Assembly (NCBI RefSeq): GCF_002807055.1
Contig: NZ_NIXN01000003.1
Location: forward strand, 310,001 to 374,000
Origin: Confluentibacter citreus
GTDB taxonomy: Bacteria > Bacteroidota > Bacteroidia > Flavobacteriales > Flavobacteriaceae
Reading direction: 5' to 3'
Length of the DNA: 64,000 bases
Positions 46,451-55,825 of the stretch are shown in pieces (position 1 is the first letter of the stretch; each line of letters opens with the position of its first letter). Made by a program: the position numbers and the translations under genes. The notes under the pieces are model-generated. The model made no database searches and was not told the DNA's origin. It worked only from the letters and a program-made list of their open reading frames with translations.

Positions 46451-47983
46451 ATGAGCAACGAAAAAACGATTAAATCTGCTTTAATATCTGTATTTAGTAA
46501 AGACGGTTTAGAGCCTATTGTTAAAGAATTAAACCGTCAAGGTGTGACAATTTACTCAACTGGAGGCACCCAAAGCTTTATTAACGATTTAGGAATTAAA
46601 GTTGTTCCTGTTGAAGAAATAACATCGTACCCTTCCATTTTAGGTGGTCGCGTAAAAACCTTGCATCCAAAAGTTTTTGGTGGCATTTTAAACAGACAAA
46701 ACCATTCTGGTGACGTTGCCGAATTAGGAGAATTTGAAATCCCGCAAATAGATGTAGTTATTGTGGATTTATATCCGTTTGAAAAAACCGTGGCTTCTGG
46801 CGCAAGCGAACAAGATATTATTGAAAAAATTGATATTGGTGGTATTTCTTTAATTCGTGCCGCTGCCAAAAATTATGCTGATGTTATTTGTGTGTCGTCT
46901 GTGGATGATTATGCTGAATTTTTGAATCTTATTTCAGAAAATAACGGAAGTATTTCCGAAGAAAACAGAAAACGTTTTGCCGCCAAAGCCTTTAACGTAT
47001 CGTCGCATTATGATACGGCCATTTTTAATTATTTCAACAAAAACAATGATGAAGTTGTTTTAAAAATCAGTCAAAACAATGGAAAAGTGTTACGTTATGG
47101 CGAGAACCCACATCAGAAAGGCTATTTCTTTGGTGATTTTGATGCCATTTTTACAAAACTTCATGGAAAGGAATTGAGCTACAACAATTTATTGGATGTT
47201 GATGCAGCCGTTAACTTAATGAATGAATTTAAAAACGAGGCTCCAACGTTTGCTATTTTAAAACATAATAATGCTTGTGGTTTAGCCCAACGCGACACCT
47301 TAAAACAAGCTTATATTGATGCCTTGGCCGGCGACCCCGTCTCTGCTTTTGGAGGTGTTTTAATAAGCAACAAAGAAATTGACAACGATACTGCCGAAGA
47401 AATAAACAGCTTGTTTTGCGAAGTTATAATAGCCCCTGCTTACAGTGAAAAAGCTTTAGAGATTTTACAAAGCAAAAAGAATCGGATTATTTTAATTTTG
47501 AATGCGGTTGAATTGCCAAAAACAAATGTTAGAAGTTGTTTAAACGGTGTTTTGGTTCAAGATAAAGACAACATTACAGATGCGAAAGAACACCTAACCA
47601 ACGTTACCAATAGTATCGCAACACCAAGCGAAATTGACGATTTATTGTTTGCTTCAAAAATTTGTAAACACACCAAATCCAATACCATTATATTAGCTAA
47701 AAACAAACAATTATGCGCTGGTGGAACAGGACAAACAAGTCGCGTTGATGCCCTAGAACAAGCCATACACAAAGCACAATCTTTTAATTTCGACTTAAAA
47801 GGTGCAGTCATGGCAAGTGACGCATTTTTCCCATTTCCAGATTGTGTTGAAATTGCTAAAAATGCAGGCATTACGGCCGTTATTCAACCAGGTGGCTCTA
47901 TAAAAGACCAGTTAAGTATTGACTATTGCAATGAAAATAATGTCTCCATGGTATTTACAGGCACACGTCATTTTAAACATTAA
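46451..47983 (+). CDS. purH: Bifunctional AICAR transformylase / IMP cyclohydrolase
   Basis: PurH (510 residues) performs the last two steps of IMP synthesis. The N-terminal MGS-like cyclohydrolase domain reads KSALISVFSKDGLEPIVKEL and YSTGGTQSFINDLGI, with GRVKTLHPKVFGGIL. The transformylase domain has RYGENPHQKGYFF, ILKHNNACGLAQ, GTGQTSRVDALEQAI and SDAFFPFPDCVEIA. The length is normal. A terminator follows it. No upstream riboswitch was seen. Confidence 0.98.
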   Translation: MSNEKTIKSALISVFSKDGLEPIVKELNRQGVTIYSTGGTQSFINDLGIKVVPVEEITSYPSILGGRVKTLHPKVFGGILNRQNHSGDVAELGEFEIPQIDVVIVDLYPFEKTVASGASEQDIIEKIDIGGISLIRAAAKNYADVICVSSVDDYAEFLNLISENNGSISEENRKRFAAKAFNVSSHYDTAIFNYFNKNNDEVVLKISQNNGKVLRYGENPHQKGYFFGDFDAIFTKLHGKELSYNNLLDVDAAVNLMNEFKNEAPTFAILKHNNACGLAQRDTLKQAYIDALAGDPVSAFGGVLISNKEIDNDTAEEINSLFCEVIIAPAYSEKALEILQSKKNRIILILNAVELPKTNVRSCLNGVLVQDKDNITDAKEHLTNVTNSIATPSEIDDLLFASKICKHTKSNTIILAKNKQLCAGGTGQTSRVDALEQAIHKAQSFNFDLKGAVMASDAFFPFPDCVEIAKNAGITAVIQPGGSIKDQLSIDYCNENNVSMVFTGTRHFKH

Positions 47984-48001
47984 AAAAAGCACACCTTATA
48001 T

Positions 48002-48030
48002 AAAAGCTTCAGTGTTACACTGAAGCTTTT
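48002..48030 (+). terminator. Terminator after purH
   Basis: A 13-bp perfect stem AAAAGCTTCAGTG / CACTGAAGCTTTT with a 3-base loop and a following T run lies 19 bases after the stop. Confidence 0.85.
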
Positions 48031-48132
48031 TTTATTAAAACAGATGAACATACAATATATAACATAAATTTCTGTTATGAATCCGTTGAAATTCATCAAT
48101 AAAAAATATATACCATAACAATAAACAATAAT

Positions 48133-48164
48133 TTGTATTTTTTTCAGTAGTTTTATTACTTTTA
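48133..48164 (+). promoter_or_regulatory. Probable promoter of the mreB-rodA operon
   Basis: TTG (48133-48135), 21 bases, TACTTTTA (48157-48164), one mismatch from TAnnTTTG, lies 51 bases before the mreB ATG. The preceding gene has its own terminator. Confidence 0.55.
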
Positions 48165-48215
48165 CATCCCGAAACCTAAGGGCTTTTTAATAACTTCATT
48201 AATAACAGATAATAC

Positions 48216-49244
48216 ATGGGCTTTTTCGACTTCCTAACCGAAGAAATTGCAATAGATTTAGGTACTGCAAATACACTCATAATACATAACGATAAGGTAG
48301 TTGTTGATGCGCCTTCCATAGTTGCGAGAGATAGGATTACCGGTAAAATAATAGCCGTTGGTCAAGAAGCTAGTTTAATGCAAGGTAAAACCCATGAAAA
48401 CATTAAAACCGTAAGGCCATTAAAAGATGGCGTTATAGCAGATTTTGATGCTTCTGAGCAAATGATAAGTATGTTTATTAAAAACATTCCTGCCTTAAAA
48501 AAGAAATTTTTTACGCCTGCGCTTAGAATGGTTGTTTGTATTCCATCTGGAATTACTGAGGTTGAAATGCGTGCCGTGAAAGAATCTTGCGAGCGCGTTA
48601 ATGGTAAAGAAGTCTATTTAATACATGAACCTATGGCTGCAGCTATTGGTATTGGTGTAGATATTATGCAACCTAAAGGAAATATGGTGGTAGATATAGG
48701 TGGTGGAACTACCGAAATTGCCGTTATTGCCCTCGGGGGTATTGTTTGTGATAAGTCGGTAAAAATTGCTGGTGATGTGTTTACAAATGATATTGTTTAT
48801 TACATGAGAACCCAGCATAATTTATATGTTGGTGAGCGTACTGCCGAAAAAATAAAAATTCAAATTGGTGCCGCTACTGAAGATTTAGACCTTCCTCCAG
48901 ATGATATGAGCGTTCAAGGACGTGATTTATTAACTGGAAAACCAAAACAGGTTCAAATTTCATTCAGGGAAATAGCAAAAGCATTGGACAAATCTATTTT
49001 AAGAATAGAGGATGCCGTGATGGAAACCTTATCCCAAACCCCTCCGGAATTAGCTGCCGACATTTACAATACAGGTATTTATTTAGCTGGTGGAGGCTCC
49101 ATGCTACGCGGTTTAGATAAACGTTTATCGCTAAAAACAGACCTACCCGTTTATATTGCAGAAGATCCTTTAAGAGCTGTTGTAAGAGGAACTGGTATTA
49201 CACTTAAAAATTTAGCTAAATATAAAAGCGTCTTGATAAAATAG
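48216..49244 (+). CDS. mreB: Rod shape-determining protein MreB
   Basis: This actin homologue (342 residues) begins GFFDFLTEEIAIDLGTANTLI with the phosphate-1 loop, and has MVVDIGGGTTEIAVIALGG (phosphate 2) and GIYLAGGGSMLRGLD (adenosine loop). It polymerises under the inner membrane and guides lateral wall growth. It leads a five-gene operon with mreC, mreD, mrdA and rodA. Confidence 0.98.
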   Translation: MGFFDFLTEEIAIDLGTANTLIIHNDKVVVDAPSIVARDRITGKIIAVGQEASLMQGKTHENIKTVRPLKDGVIADFDASEQMISMFIKNIPALKKKFFTPALRMVVCIPSGITEVEMRAVKESCERVNGKEVYLIHEPMAAAIGIGVDIMQPKGNMVVDIGGGTTEIAVIALGGIVCDKSVKIAGDVFTNDIVYYMRTQHNLYVGERTAEKIKIQIGAATEDLDLPPDDMSVQGRDLLTGKPKQVQISFREIAKALDKSILRIEDAVMETLSQTPPELAADIYNTGIYLAGGGSMLRGLDKRLSLKTDLPVYIAEDPLRAVVRGTGITLKNLAKYKSVLIK

Positions 49245-49255
49245 GCCTATAAAAC

Positions 49256-50068
49256 ATGCAACAGATTGTAAATTTTATAATAAGGAACAAAACGTTTTTG
49301 TTGTTCTTGTTGCTATTTTCTATTTCTGTTTTATTTACTGTACAATCCCATTCTTACCACAAAAGTAAGTTTATAAATTCTGCTAATTTTTTAACTGGTG
49401 GCGTTTATAATTCCATGAATAACATTAGTGAATATTTTTCCTTAAAATCACAAAACGAGATTTTAGCCAAAGAGAACAATCGTTTAAAATCTATTCTATA
49501 CAATTCCAAAACCAAGCGTAATGCCTCCTATATTGATAGTGTCACTTTCAATGCACTATATAAATTTCGTACTGCCCAAGTTATAAAAAACAGCTACAAC
49601 ACTACAAACAATGTATTGCTAGTTAACAGAGGAATTAAAGATAGTATTAAACAAGATTTTGGCGTTATTACTGATAAAGGCATTTTAGGAATTGTTGACC
49701 AAACTTCAAAAAATTACGCCACGGTCCTATCTGTTTTAAATTCAAAAAGCAACATTAGTGCCCAATTAAAGAACTCAAATCATTTTGGAACTTTAAAATG
49801 GGATGGTAAAAACCATGTTTACACACAACTTATAGATATCGCTAAAAATGCCGTATTAAAAAAGGGAGACACCATCATAACATCTGGGCGATCATCTATT
49901 TTCCCTAAAGGTGTTCTTGTAGGCACCATAAATGATTTCAAACTAGATCCTTCTGAAAACTCATATATCATCAATGTCGAACTTTTTAACGACATGGCTA
50001 ATATTGAACATGTATATATTATTGAGAATGTTAATCTTCCAGAAATAAAAAAATTACTGAATGAATAA
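49256..50068 (+). CDS. mreC: Rod shape-determining protein MreC
   Basis: MreC (270 residues) has one N-terminal membrane helix (FLLFLLLFSISVLFTVQS), a coiled-coil segment (LKSQNEILAKENNRLKSIL) and a C-terminal pair of beta barrels with DKGILGIVDQTSKNYATVL and IITSGRSSIFPKGVLVGTI. It links MreB to the elongation complex in the periplasm. It is 11 bp after mreB and overlaps mreD by 8 bp. Confidence 0.95.
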   Translation: MQQIVNFIIRNKTFLLFLLLFSISVLFTVQSHSYHKSKFINSANFLTGGVYNSMNNISEYFSLKSQNEILAKENNRLKSILYNSKTKRNASYIDSVTFNALYKFRTAQVIKNSYNTTNNVLLVNRGIKDSIKQDFGVITDKGILGIVDQTSKNYATVLSVLNSKSNISAQLKNSNHFGTLKWDGKNHVYTQLIDIAKNAVLKKGDTIITSGRSSIFPKGVLVGTINDFKLDPSENSYIINVELFNDMANIEHVYIIENVNLPEIKKLLNE

Positions 50069-50567
50069 TATACTTTCAATACATAGCATCCGGTTTTTTG
50101 TCCTTGTATTGGTTCAGGTTATCATTTTTAACCATATTAACTTTCTGGGAAATATAAATCCATATCCTTACATACTGTTTCTTGCTTTATTTCCCGTAAA
50201 GAATAACAGAACTGCGATAATCGGATTAAGCTTTTTATTAGGTTTATCAATTGACTTTTTTTTAGATACAGGTGGCACACATGCTGCAGCTTGTTTATTT
50301 ATTGCCTATGTAAGACCTGTGATTTTAAAGTTTTGTTTTGGGACGATTTATGAACATCAAACCATAAAATTTGAGACTGTAGAATTTGGATCGAAGCTTA
50401 CCTACTTTACCTTACTTACAGTGGTTCACCACTTTGTTTTGTTTTCATTAGAAATATTTAACATCTCAAAAATAATTTTAGTGCTTCAAAAAACGTTATT
50501 CTCGGGCATATTTACTATCTTAATGTGCTTACTTATAACTATTATCTTTACAAGAAAAACCAAATGA
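50061..50567 (+). CDS. mreD: Rod shape-determining protein MreD
   Basis: The protein (168 residues) is almost all membrane helix, about five segments, and follows the MreD layout (FFVLVLVQVIIFNHINFLGNI, YPYILFLALFPVKNNRTAII, LSFLLGLSIDFFLDTGGTHA). It completes MreBCD. It overlaps mreC by 8 bp and mrdA by 4 bp (ATGA), so translation is coupled. Confidence 0.93.
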   Translation: MNNILSIHSIRFFVLVLVQVIIFNHINFLGNINPYPYILFLALFPVKNNRTAIIGLSFLLGLSIDFFLDTGGTHAAACLFIAYVRPVILKFCFGTIYEHQTIKFETVEFGSKLTYFTLLTVVHHFVLFSLEIFNISKIILVLQKTLFSGIFTILMCLLITIIFTRKTK

Positions 50568-52495
50568 GGCAATTATTACTTTTTATCATTATTGGAATAA
50601 CAGGAATAACCTTTATTGGCAGGCTATTTTATCTACAAATTTATTCTTCTGGAGATGAAAATTTATATGACGATAATGCCATTAGAAAAGTGTATGACTA
50701 CCCTAAACGTGGGTTTGTTTATGATAGAAATGGAAACCTTTTAGTAGACAATCAACCATCTTACGATGTTATGTTTATTCCAAGAGAGGTAAAGCCATTA
50801 GACACACTTGACTTTTGTAAACTTCTTAAAATTACCAAAGAAGATTTCATAGAAATTTACAATAAAGCTTACGCTTATTCACCAAGGCTACCCTCTGTTT
50901 TTATTCCGCAATTAACAAAAGAAGATTACGCGGCCTTACAGGAAAAAATGAGGAAGTTTGAAGGTTTTTATATCCAAAAACGATCGTTACGCCATTATCA
51001 AACCACTATCGGCGCTAATGTTTTGGGTGATATTGGTGAAGTAAATGATGCCATTATTGAAAAAAACCCATATTATAAAATGGGTGATCTTATTGGTAAA
51101 CAGGGTGTTGAAATATCTTATGAAGAAATCCTAAGAGGCGTAAAAGGCATAAAATTTATTCAAAAAGATAGATTTAATAGAGATCTTGGCCCCTATAAAA
51201 ACGGCATATATGACACGCTTCCAAAACAAGGAAAAGACATTACCATAACCATTGATGCCAAACTTCAAGAGTACGGCGAACTTTTAATGCAACATAAACG
51301 TGGTGGCATAGTGGCTATAGATCCTTCATCAGGTGAAATTTTGCTTATGGTTACTGCGCCAAGCTATAATCCAAATTTATTGGTTGGTAGAGCGCGTTCA
51401 AAAAACTTCACCAAACTTTACAACGATTCCATAGCAAAACCATTATTTGATAGAGGCTTAAAAGCCCAATATGCTCCAGGTTCACCATTTAAAGTATTGA
51501 ATGCCCTAATTGGTTTACAAGAAAAAGTAGTAACTACTGAAGATCAATTTTCTTGTAGAATGGGTTACTATTTAGGCAGTAGACGCCTTACAGGATGCCA
51601 TGCCCATTCCAGTCCATTAAGTATGAATGATGGCATTGCACAATCATGTAACGCCTATTTCGCGAATGTGTACAGACGTATTGTTGATAATTATGATGAT
51701 CCTGCCGAAGGTGTAGATGTTTGGAGCAATCACGTAAAAAGCTTTGGATTGGGTAATTATTTAGGCTACGATTTAAAAATTGGCAACAAGGGACGTATTC
51801 CAGATGGAGATTTTTATAATAAATGGTATCCAGATTTTAACTGGGGCTCTCCAACAACAATATCAAATTCCATTGGGCAAGGAGAAGTAGAAACCACACC
51901 TATTCAATTGGCAAATATGATGGCTGCCATTGCTAATCGTGGCTATTATTACACGCCTCATATCATAAAAAAAATTGAAGGACAAACTATTGACAAAAAG
52001 TTTACAACGCCAAATTACACAACCATTGACAAAGAAAATTTTGAACCTGTAGTACAAGGTATGTTTGACGTGTATAACAAAGGTACAGCCTCAACACTTC
52101 AAGTTCCGGATATAGAAATTTGTGGAAAAACAGGAACAGCCGAAAATTTCATGAAAATCAATGGCGTAACAACGCAATTAACAGATCATTCCATATTCGT
52201 AGCTTTTGCACCAAAAGACAATCCTAAAATAGCTCTTGCTGTTTTTGTTGAAAACGGATATTGGGGCAGTCGATTTGCTGGAAAAATTGCCAGTCTAATT
52301 ATTGAAAAATATATAAAAGGAGAAATTACCAGAACTGATTTAGAAGACTGGATTTTAAGATATAGCTTAGAGCACGAATATGAAAAGCCATATTCTGGAC
52401 AACCTTTTGGAATCAATAGAAACTCAACCCTAGAAATGGTTGACGAGACGGAATACAATAGACTAAAGGAGCAATTAAAACACTTGTCTAGTTAA
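50564..52495 (+). CDS. mrdA: Penicillin-binding protein 2 (rod-complex transpeptidase)
   Basis: From ATG 50564 the protein is 643 residues; this start overlaps the mreD stop as ATGA, and the longer frame from 50525 only adds read-through of mreD sequence. One N-terminal helix (LLFIIIGITGITFIGRLFYL) is followed by a dimerisation domain and a transpeptidase domain. The catalytic motifs are Ser307-Pro-Phe-Lys310, Ser361-Cys-Asn363 and Lys522-Thr-Gly524. It cross-links peptidoglycan with RodA, encoded immediately downstream. Confidence 0.96.
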   Translation: MRQLLLFIIIGITGITFIGRLFYLQIYSSGDENLYDDNAIRKVYDYPKRGFVYDRNGNLLVDNQPSYDVMFIPREVKPLDTLDFCKLLKITKEDFIEIYNKAYAYSPRLPSVFIPQLTKEDYAALQEKMRKFEGFYIQKRSLRHYQTTIGANVLGDIGEVNDAIIEKNPYYKMGDLIGKQGVEISYEEILRGVKGIKFIQKDRFNRDLGPYKNGIYDTLPKQGKDITITIDAKLQEYGELLMQHKRGGIVAIDPSSGEILLMVTAPSYNPNLLVGRARSKNFTKLYNDSIAKPLFDRGLKAQYAPGSPFKVLNALIGLQEKVVTTEDQFSCRMGYYLGSRRLTGCHAHSSPLSMNDGIAQSCNAYFANVYRRIVDNYDDPAEGVDVWSNHVKSFGLGNYLGYDLKIGNKGRIPDGDFYNKWYPDFNWGSPTTISNSIGQGEVETTPIQLANMMAAIANRGYYYTPHIIKKIEGQTIDKKFTTPNYTTIDKENFEPVVQGMFDVYNKGTASTLQVPDIEICGKTGTAENFMKINGVTTQLTDHSIFVAFAPKDNPKIALAVFVENGYWGSRFAGKIASLIIEKYIKGEITRTDLEDWILRYSLEHEYEKPYSGQPFGINRNSTLEMVDETEYNRLKEQLKHLSS

Positions 52496-53770
52496 ATGGT
52501 AGAGGCTCAAAAATATTTTAAATTTGATTGGATTACCATTTTTCTCTTTTTTTTACTGGTTGGGTTTGGTTGGCTAAATATTATATCGGCATCCCATAGT
52601 GGTGAAACCATAGATTATTTCGATTTTTCGCAACCTTACGGGAAACAACTCCTTTTTATTTTTTTAACCATTGGTTTAATTATTATCCTACTAGCTATAG
52701 AATCTAAATTTTATGAACGCTTTTCAAGTGTCATTTATATTATTTCCATGCTCTCACTTGCTGGCCTTTTTATTTTTGGGAAAAATGTAAATGGTGCCAC
52801 CTCTTGGTACGATATAGGCGGCATGACCCTACAGCCCAGTGAATTTGCCAAAGCAGCCACTGCACTTGCCGTTGCTAAGTACATAAGTGATTTGAATACA
52901 GATATTAAAAGAATTAAAGACCAAATTAGTGTGCTTGCTATTGTTGCGATTCCTGCTATTCTGGTATTGCTTCAAAAAGATGCTGGAAGCACATTGGTTT
53001 ACGGGTGTTTCATATTCATTTTATATCGCGAAGGTGTATCTGCTGCCTATTTATTGATTACGTTATCCATTATTATACTATCGCTTCTTTCCATTAAATT
53101 TGGAGTTCTGGCTACGTCAATAGTTATGGTTATCATTGTATTAACACACCATTATACTAGAAAAAGAAAACCTCTAATCATTCAACCCATTTCTATCATT
53201 TTATTAAGTATCATGATTGGTTATGGAGTTAAATATTTTTATGATGACCTATTACCTGCACATCAAAAAGATAGAATCACTATTTGGCTAAGTTTAGAGA
53301 AAGATCCCGAAAAGTTGGAGCGTATGAAAAAAACCATCGCTTACAACCTCAACGAATCAGAACGGGCCATAAGCTCTGGAGGCTTAACAGGAAAAGGCTT
53401 TTTAGAAGGCACCCGAACCACAGGAAAATTTGTTCCAGAACAACATACAGATTATATCTTTAGCACCGTTGGAGAAGAATGGGGTTTTGTAGGAAGCGCT
53501 TTTGTTGTTATTTTATTTGTCCTACTTTTAATGCGTATTCTCCATTTAGCAGAGTTACAAAAATCGCAATTTAGCCGTGTGTATGGCTATAGTGTCGCCG
53601 CTATTATTTTCATGCATTTTTTAATCAATATAGGCATGGTTATGGGTTTAATACCCACTATTGGCATCCCTTTACCTTTATTTAGTTATGGTGGCTCCGG
53701 GCTTTTTGGTTTTACCATCTTATTGTTTATTTTTATAAAGTTGGATTCTGATAGAATAAACCAATGGTAG
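52496..53770 (+). CDS. rodA: Rod complex glycosyltransferase RodA (SEDS family)
   Basis: RodA (424 residues) is a SEDS protein with about ten helices. Landmarks are GFGWLNIISASHSGE, a WYDIGGMTLQPSEFAKAATALA segment, VLLQKDAGSTLVYG, the periplasmic stretch with GKGFLEGTRTTGKFVPEQHTDYIFS, and MVMGLIPTIGIPLPLFSYGGSG near the end. It polymerises glycan strands. The ATG directly follows the mrdA stop (TAA-ATG). Confidence 0.97.
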   Translation: MVEAQKYFKFDWITIFLFFLLVGFGWLNIISASHSGETIDYFDFSQPYGKQLLFIFLTIGLIIILLAIESKFYERFSSVIYIISMLSLAGLFIFGKNVNGATSWYDIGGMTLQPSEFAKAATALAVAKYISDLNTDIKRIKDQISVLAIVAIPAILVLLQKDAGSTLVYGCFIFILYREGVSAAYLLITLSIIILSLLSIKFGVLATSIVMVIIVLTHHYTRKRKPLIIQPISIILLSIMIGYGVKYFYDDLLPAHQKDRITIWLSLEKDPEKLERMKKTIAYNLNESERAISSGGLTGKGFLEGTRTTGKFVPEQHTDYIFSTVGEEWGFVGSAFVVILFVLLLMRILHLAELQKSQFSRVYGYSVAAIIFMHFLINIGMVMGLIPTIGIPLPLFSYGGSGLFGFTILLFIFIKLDSDRINQW

Positions 53771-53802
53771 CCAACAATTGGTATTTATTATTATAGTTTC
53801 TT

Positions 53803-54432
53803 ATGAAAAAATGCGGTGTTATTTGTCTGTTTCTTTTAGTGGTTGCCTGTTCAAGTAGCAAAAATATTAACGCCAAAAAAACTTTCTCATTAGAACAAAT
53901 TAATTTAATTACTGCAGCCGATTCGCTTACCCCTATGCGTGTTTTTATAATAACCAATAGACAAGATTCTCTTTTATTAAGAACAAAAAGCCAATACATC
54001 AAACCTGATTCAACTAACATAGTTTTACAAACATTTGTAAAACGTCTTTATAAAACGGTTACAGATAGCATGTCTTTAGGCGTTGGTATTGCAGCCCCGC
54101 AAGTAGGGATTTTAAAGAATATTATTTGGGTACAACGATTCGACAAGGAAAATTTCCCTTTTGAAGTATATTTAAACCCAAAGATTGTTACCTATTCTGA
54201 AACAACACAAGCACGCAGAGAAGGTTGTCTTTCCATTCCAAATCGCTCGGACACATTAAACACCCGGGCTTACTCTATTTTATTGGAATATGATACCATG
54301 GAAGCCAAGCACATAGCCGAAACGGTTGAAGGCTTTACATCCATTATTTTTCAGCATGAAATAGATCATTTAAACGGTATTCTTTATATAGACCATCTCA
54401 GCAAAGAAATGTCGGATGCTAAAAAGAATTAA
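53803..54432 (+). CDS. Peptide deformylase fold with lipoprotein signal
   Basis: The N-terminus MKKCGVICLFLLVVAC is a lipoprotein signal with lipidation at Cys16, followed by SSSKN. After about 70 residues the peptide deformylase domain begins and has all three motifs: GVGIAAPQ (93-100), EGCLS (140-144) and QHEIDH with metal ligands His185 and His189 plus Cys142. Cytoplasmic deformylases remove formyl from new proteins, which an exported copy could not do in the usual way. The predicted site is periplasm or outer membrane. Its 209 residues exceed the family norm by the leader. It may have another substrate or still work before export. Confidence 0.85.
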   Translation: MKKCGVICLFLLVVACSSSKNINAKKTFSLEQINLITAADSLTPMRVFIITNRQDSLLLRTKSQYIKPDSTNIVLQTFVKRLYKTVTDSMSLGVGIAAPQVGILKNIIWVQRFDKENFPFEVYLNPKIVTYSETTQARREGCLSIPNRSDTLNTRAYSILLEYDTMEAKHIAETVEGFTSIIFQHEIDHLNGILYIDHLSKEMSDAKKN

Positions 54433-54435
54433 AAA

Positions 54436-54771
54436 CTACTTTTTCAACTCCAACTTCTCAGCAAAATAATCACAAAAATCTTTCATTGTGGCCGTCATTT
54501 TCTCATCTTGCGTAGCTCTATTAAATGTATCACTCATACCTACCAAGGTTTGATGAAAAAATATTTTCATATCATCAACAGGCATGTCTTTTGTCCATAA
54601 ATCAATTCGTAATGTTTCTTTCGCATTAGGATCCCAAACCGAAAGCATCATGGCCTTGGCTTTTTCATTCTCAACGCCCCCATCTTGTGCCGTCCAATGC
54701 AATTTTTCTGGCACTCTATTTTCATCAAGAGTTACTGTTAGTTCTATCTTAGAGGTTATTTTTTTTGACAT
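54436..54771 (-). CDS. gldC: Gliding motility protein GldC
   Basis: GldC (111 residues) is a small soluble protein with landmarks KITSKIELTVTLDENRVPEK, LHWTAQDGGVENEKAKAMMLSVWDP and ETLRIDLWTKDMPVDDMKIF. It is required for efficient gliding, with GldB. It overlaps gldB by one base and lies 3 bp from the convergent deformylase gene. Confidence 0.95.
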   Translation of the reverse strand: MSKKITSKIELTVTLDENRVPEKLHWTAQDGGVENEKAKAMMLSVWDPNAKETLRIDLWTKDMPVDDMKIFFHQTLVGMSDTFNRATQDEKMTATMKDFCDYFAEKLELKK

Positions 54772-55751
54772 TATTTACGTGGTTTAAACTTTGAATTATT
54801 AAATATTTCTTCTGTGTTGGCATCAAACATATTTACTAAAGACACATTATTTTGGTCCATATAAGCCCTTACTATTTGCCAACCTATGTATTGTCCTAAT
54901 TTATCTGGTGATTCTGTATCTATTTCTTCTAAATAAAACTTGGAGAAAGGCGCATCAATGATGAATCTGCTGGGTAATTTAGAATCTGTGCTATACAACA
55001 ACTCTCTATCAACAAGATAGCGCCAAATATAACTTTCATTAGCGATGGCCCAATCTAACTGCTCCTGTGTGTATGCTATCCGTTCAGCTTCTGTTTTAAA
55101 GGGAATCATAATATCCTTAAAATAAAGCAGTTTCCCATAATAAATCATTTCATCCAACAATGTTTTATGCTGTTGATGGTAAATATACTTTTGGGCGTAC
55201 TCATGAGTAATATCCACAACGATTTGGTTTTTATTCATATCGGCAGCTATGTACTGCTGAATACCTTGATAAAACTCATGGTCGCTTCCTAAATATGTAT
55301 CTAAAGAAATAATAACAATCGTATCTGTAACAATCACTTTATGCCTGTAATCTACATCACTGGTTGTGGTGATAATTCTTGGTGTTTTAAACTCAGGAAA
55401 ATAATATTTTAAATGATTAAACAAGGATTCTATCTCTTGTTTTGTGTCCTCCATTTTTGGAAATGCTTTTTCAACCTCAAAAAATAATTGCTTTTGCAAG
55501 GTATCATTCATTTTTTCAATCCAAAAGGTGTCGCTATATTTTTCGGAAAACATGAAAGGATAAGCAATTTGTAATTTTCTTAAATCGTTTTCAGAAGATT
55601 TAGCAAACAATTTATCAAATCGTTCTATATCTACCTCTATTCCTATTTTAGAAATCTCTTTTTCTAATTTATTATCTTTTTCGCAAGACATTATAACTAG
55701 CAAGATAATAAACAGGCTCAATAAACGGTTTAAATAAAACTTAAACGGCAT
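54771..55751 (-). CDS. gldB: Gliding motility lipoprotein GldB
   Basis: The protein (326 residues) has a lipobox (LVIMSC) and the GldB body: IERFDKLFAKS, LRKLQIAYPFMFSEKYSDTFW, VIISLDTYLGSDHEFYQG and QTLLDEM-type helices, with a C-terminal SRFIIDAPFSKFYLEE. It is needed for gliding and for other Gld protein stability. It is upstream of gldC and divergent from nadE. Confidence 0.95.
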   Translation of the reverse strand: MPFKFYLNRLLSLFIILLVIMSCEKDNKLEKEISKIGIEVDIERFDKLFAKSSENDLRKLQIAYPFMFSEKYSDTFWIEKMNDTLQKQLFFEVEKAFPKMEDTKQEIESLFNHLKYYFPEFKTPRIITTTSDVDYRHKVIVTDTIVIISLDTYLGSDHEFYQGIQQYIAADMNKNQIVVDITHEYAQKYIYHQQHKTLLDEMIYYGKLLYFKDIMIPFKTEAERIAYTQEQLDWAIANESYIWRYLVDRELLYSTDSKLPSRFIIDAPFSKFYLEEIDTESPDKLGQYIGWQIVRAYMDQNNVSLVNMFDANTEEIFNNSKFKPRK

Positions 55752-55778
55752 AAATTTTTATTAATTAAGTGTTTGGTT

Positions 55779-55786
55779 TATTTTTG
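55779..55786 (+). promoter_or_regulatory. -7 box ahead of nadE
   Basis: TATTTTTG matches TAnnTTTG 40 bases before the preferred nadE ATG. No TTG sits at a normal distance, so support is partial. Confidence 0.35.
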
Positions 55787-55825
55787 TTTACAAATGTACT
55801 ATTCTTGAATTTAAATTCATTTAAT

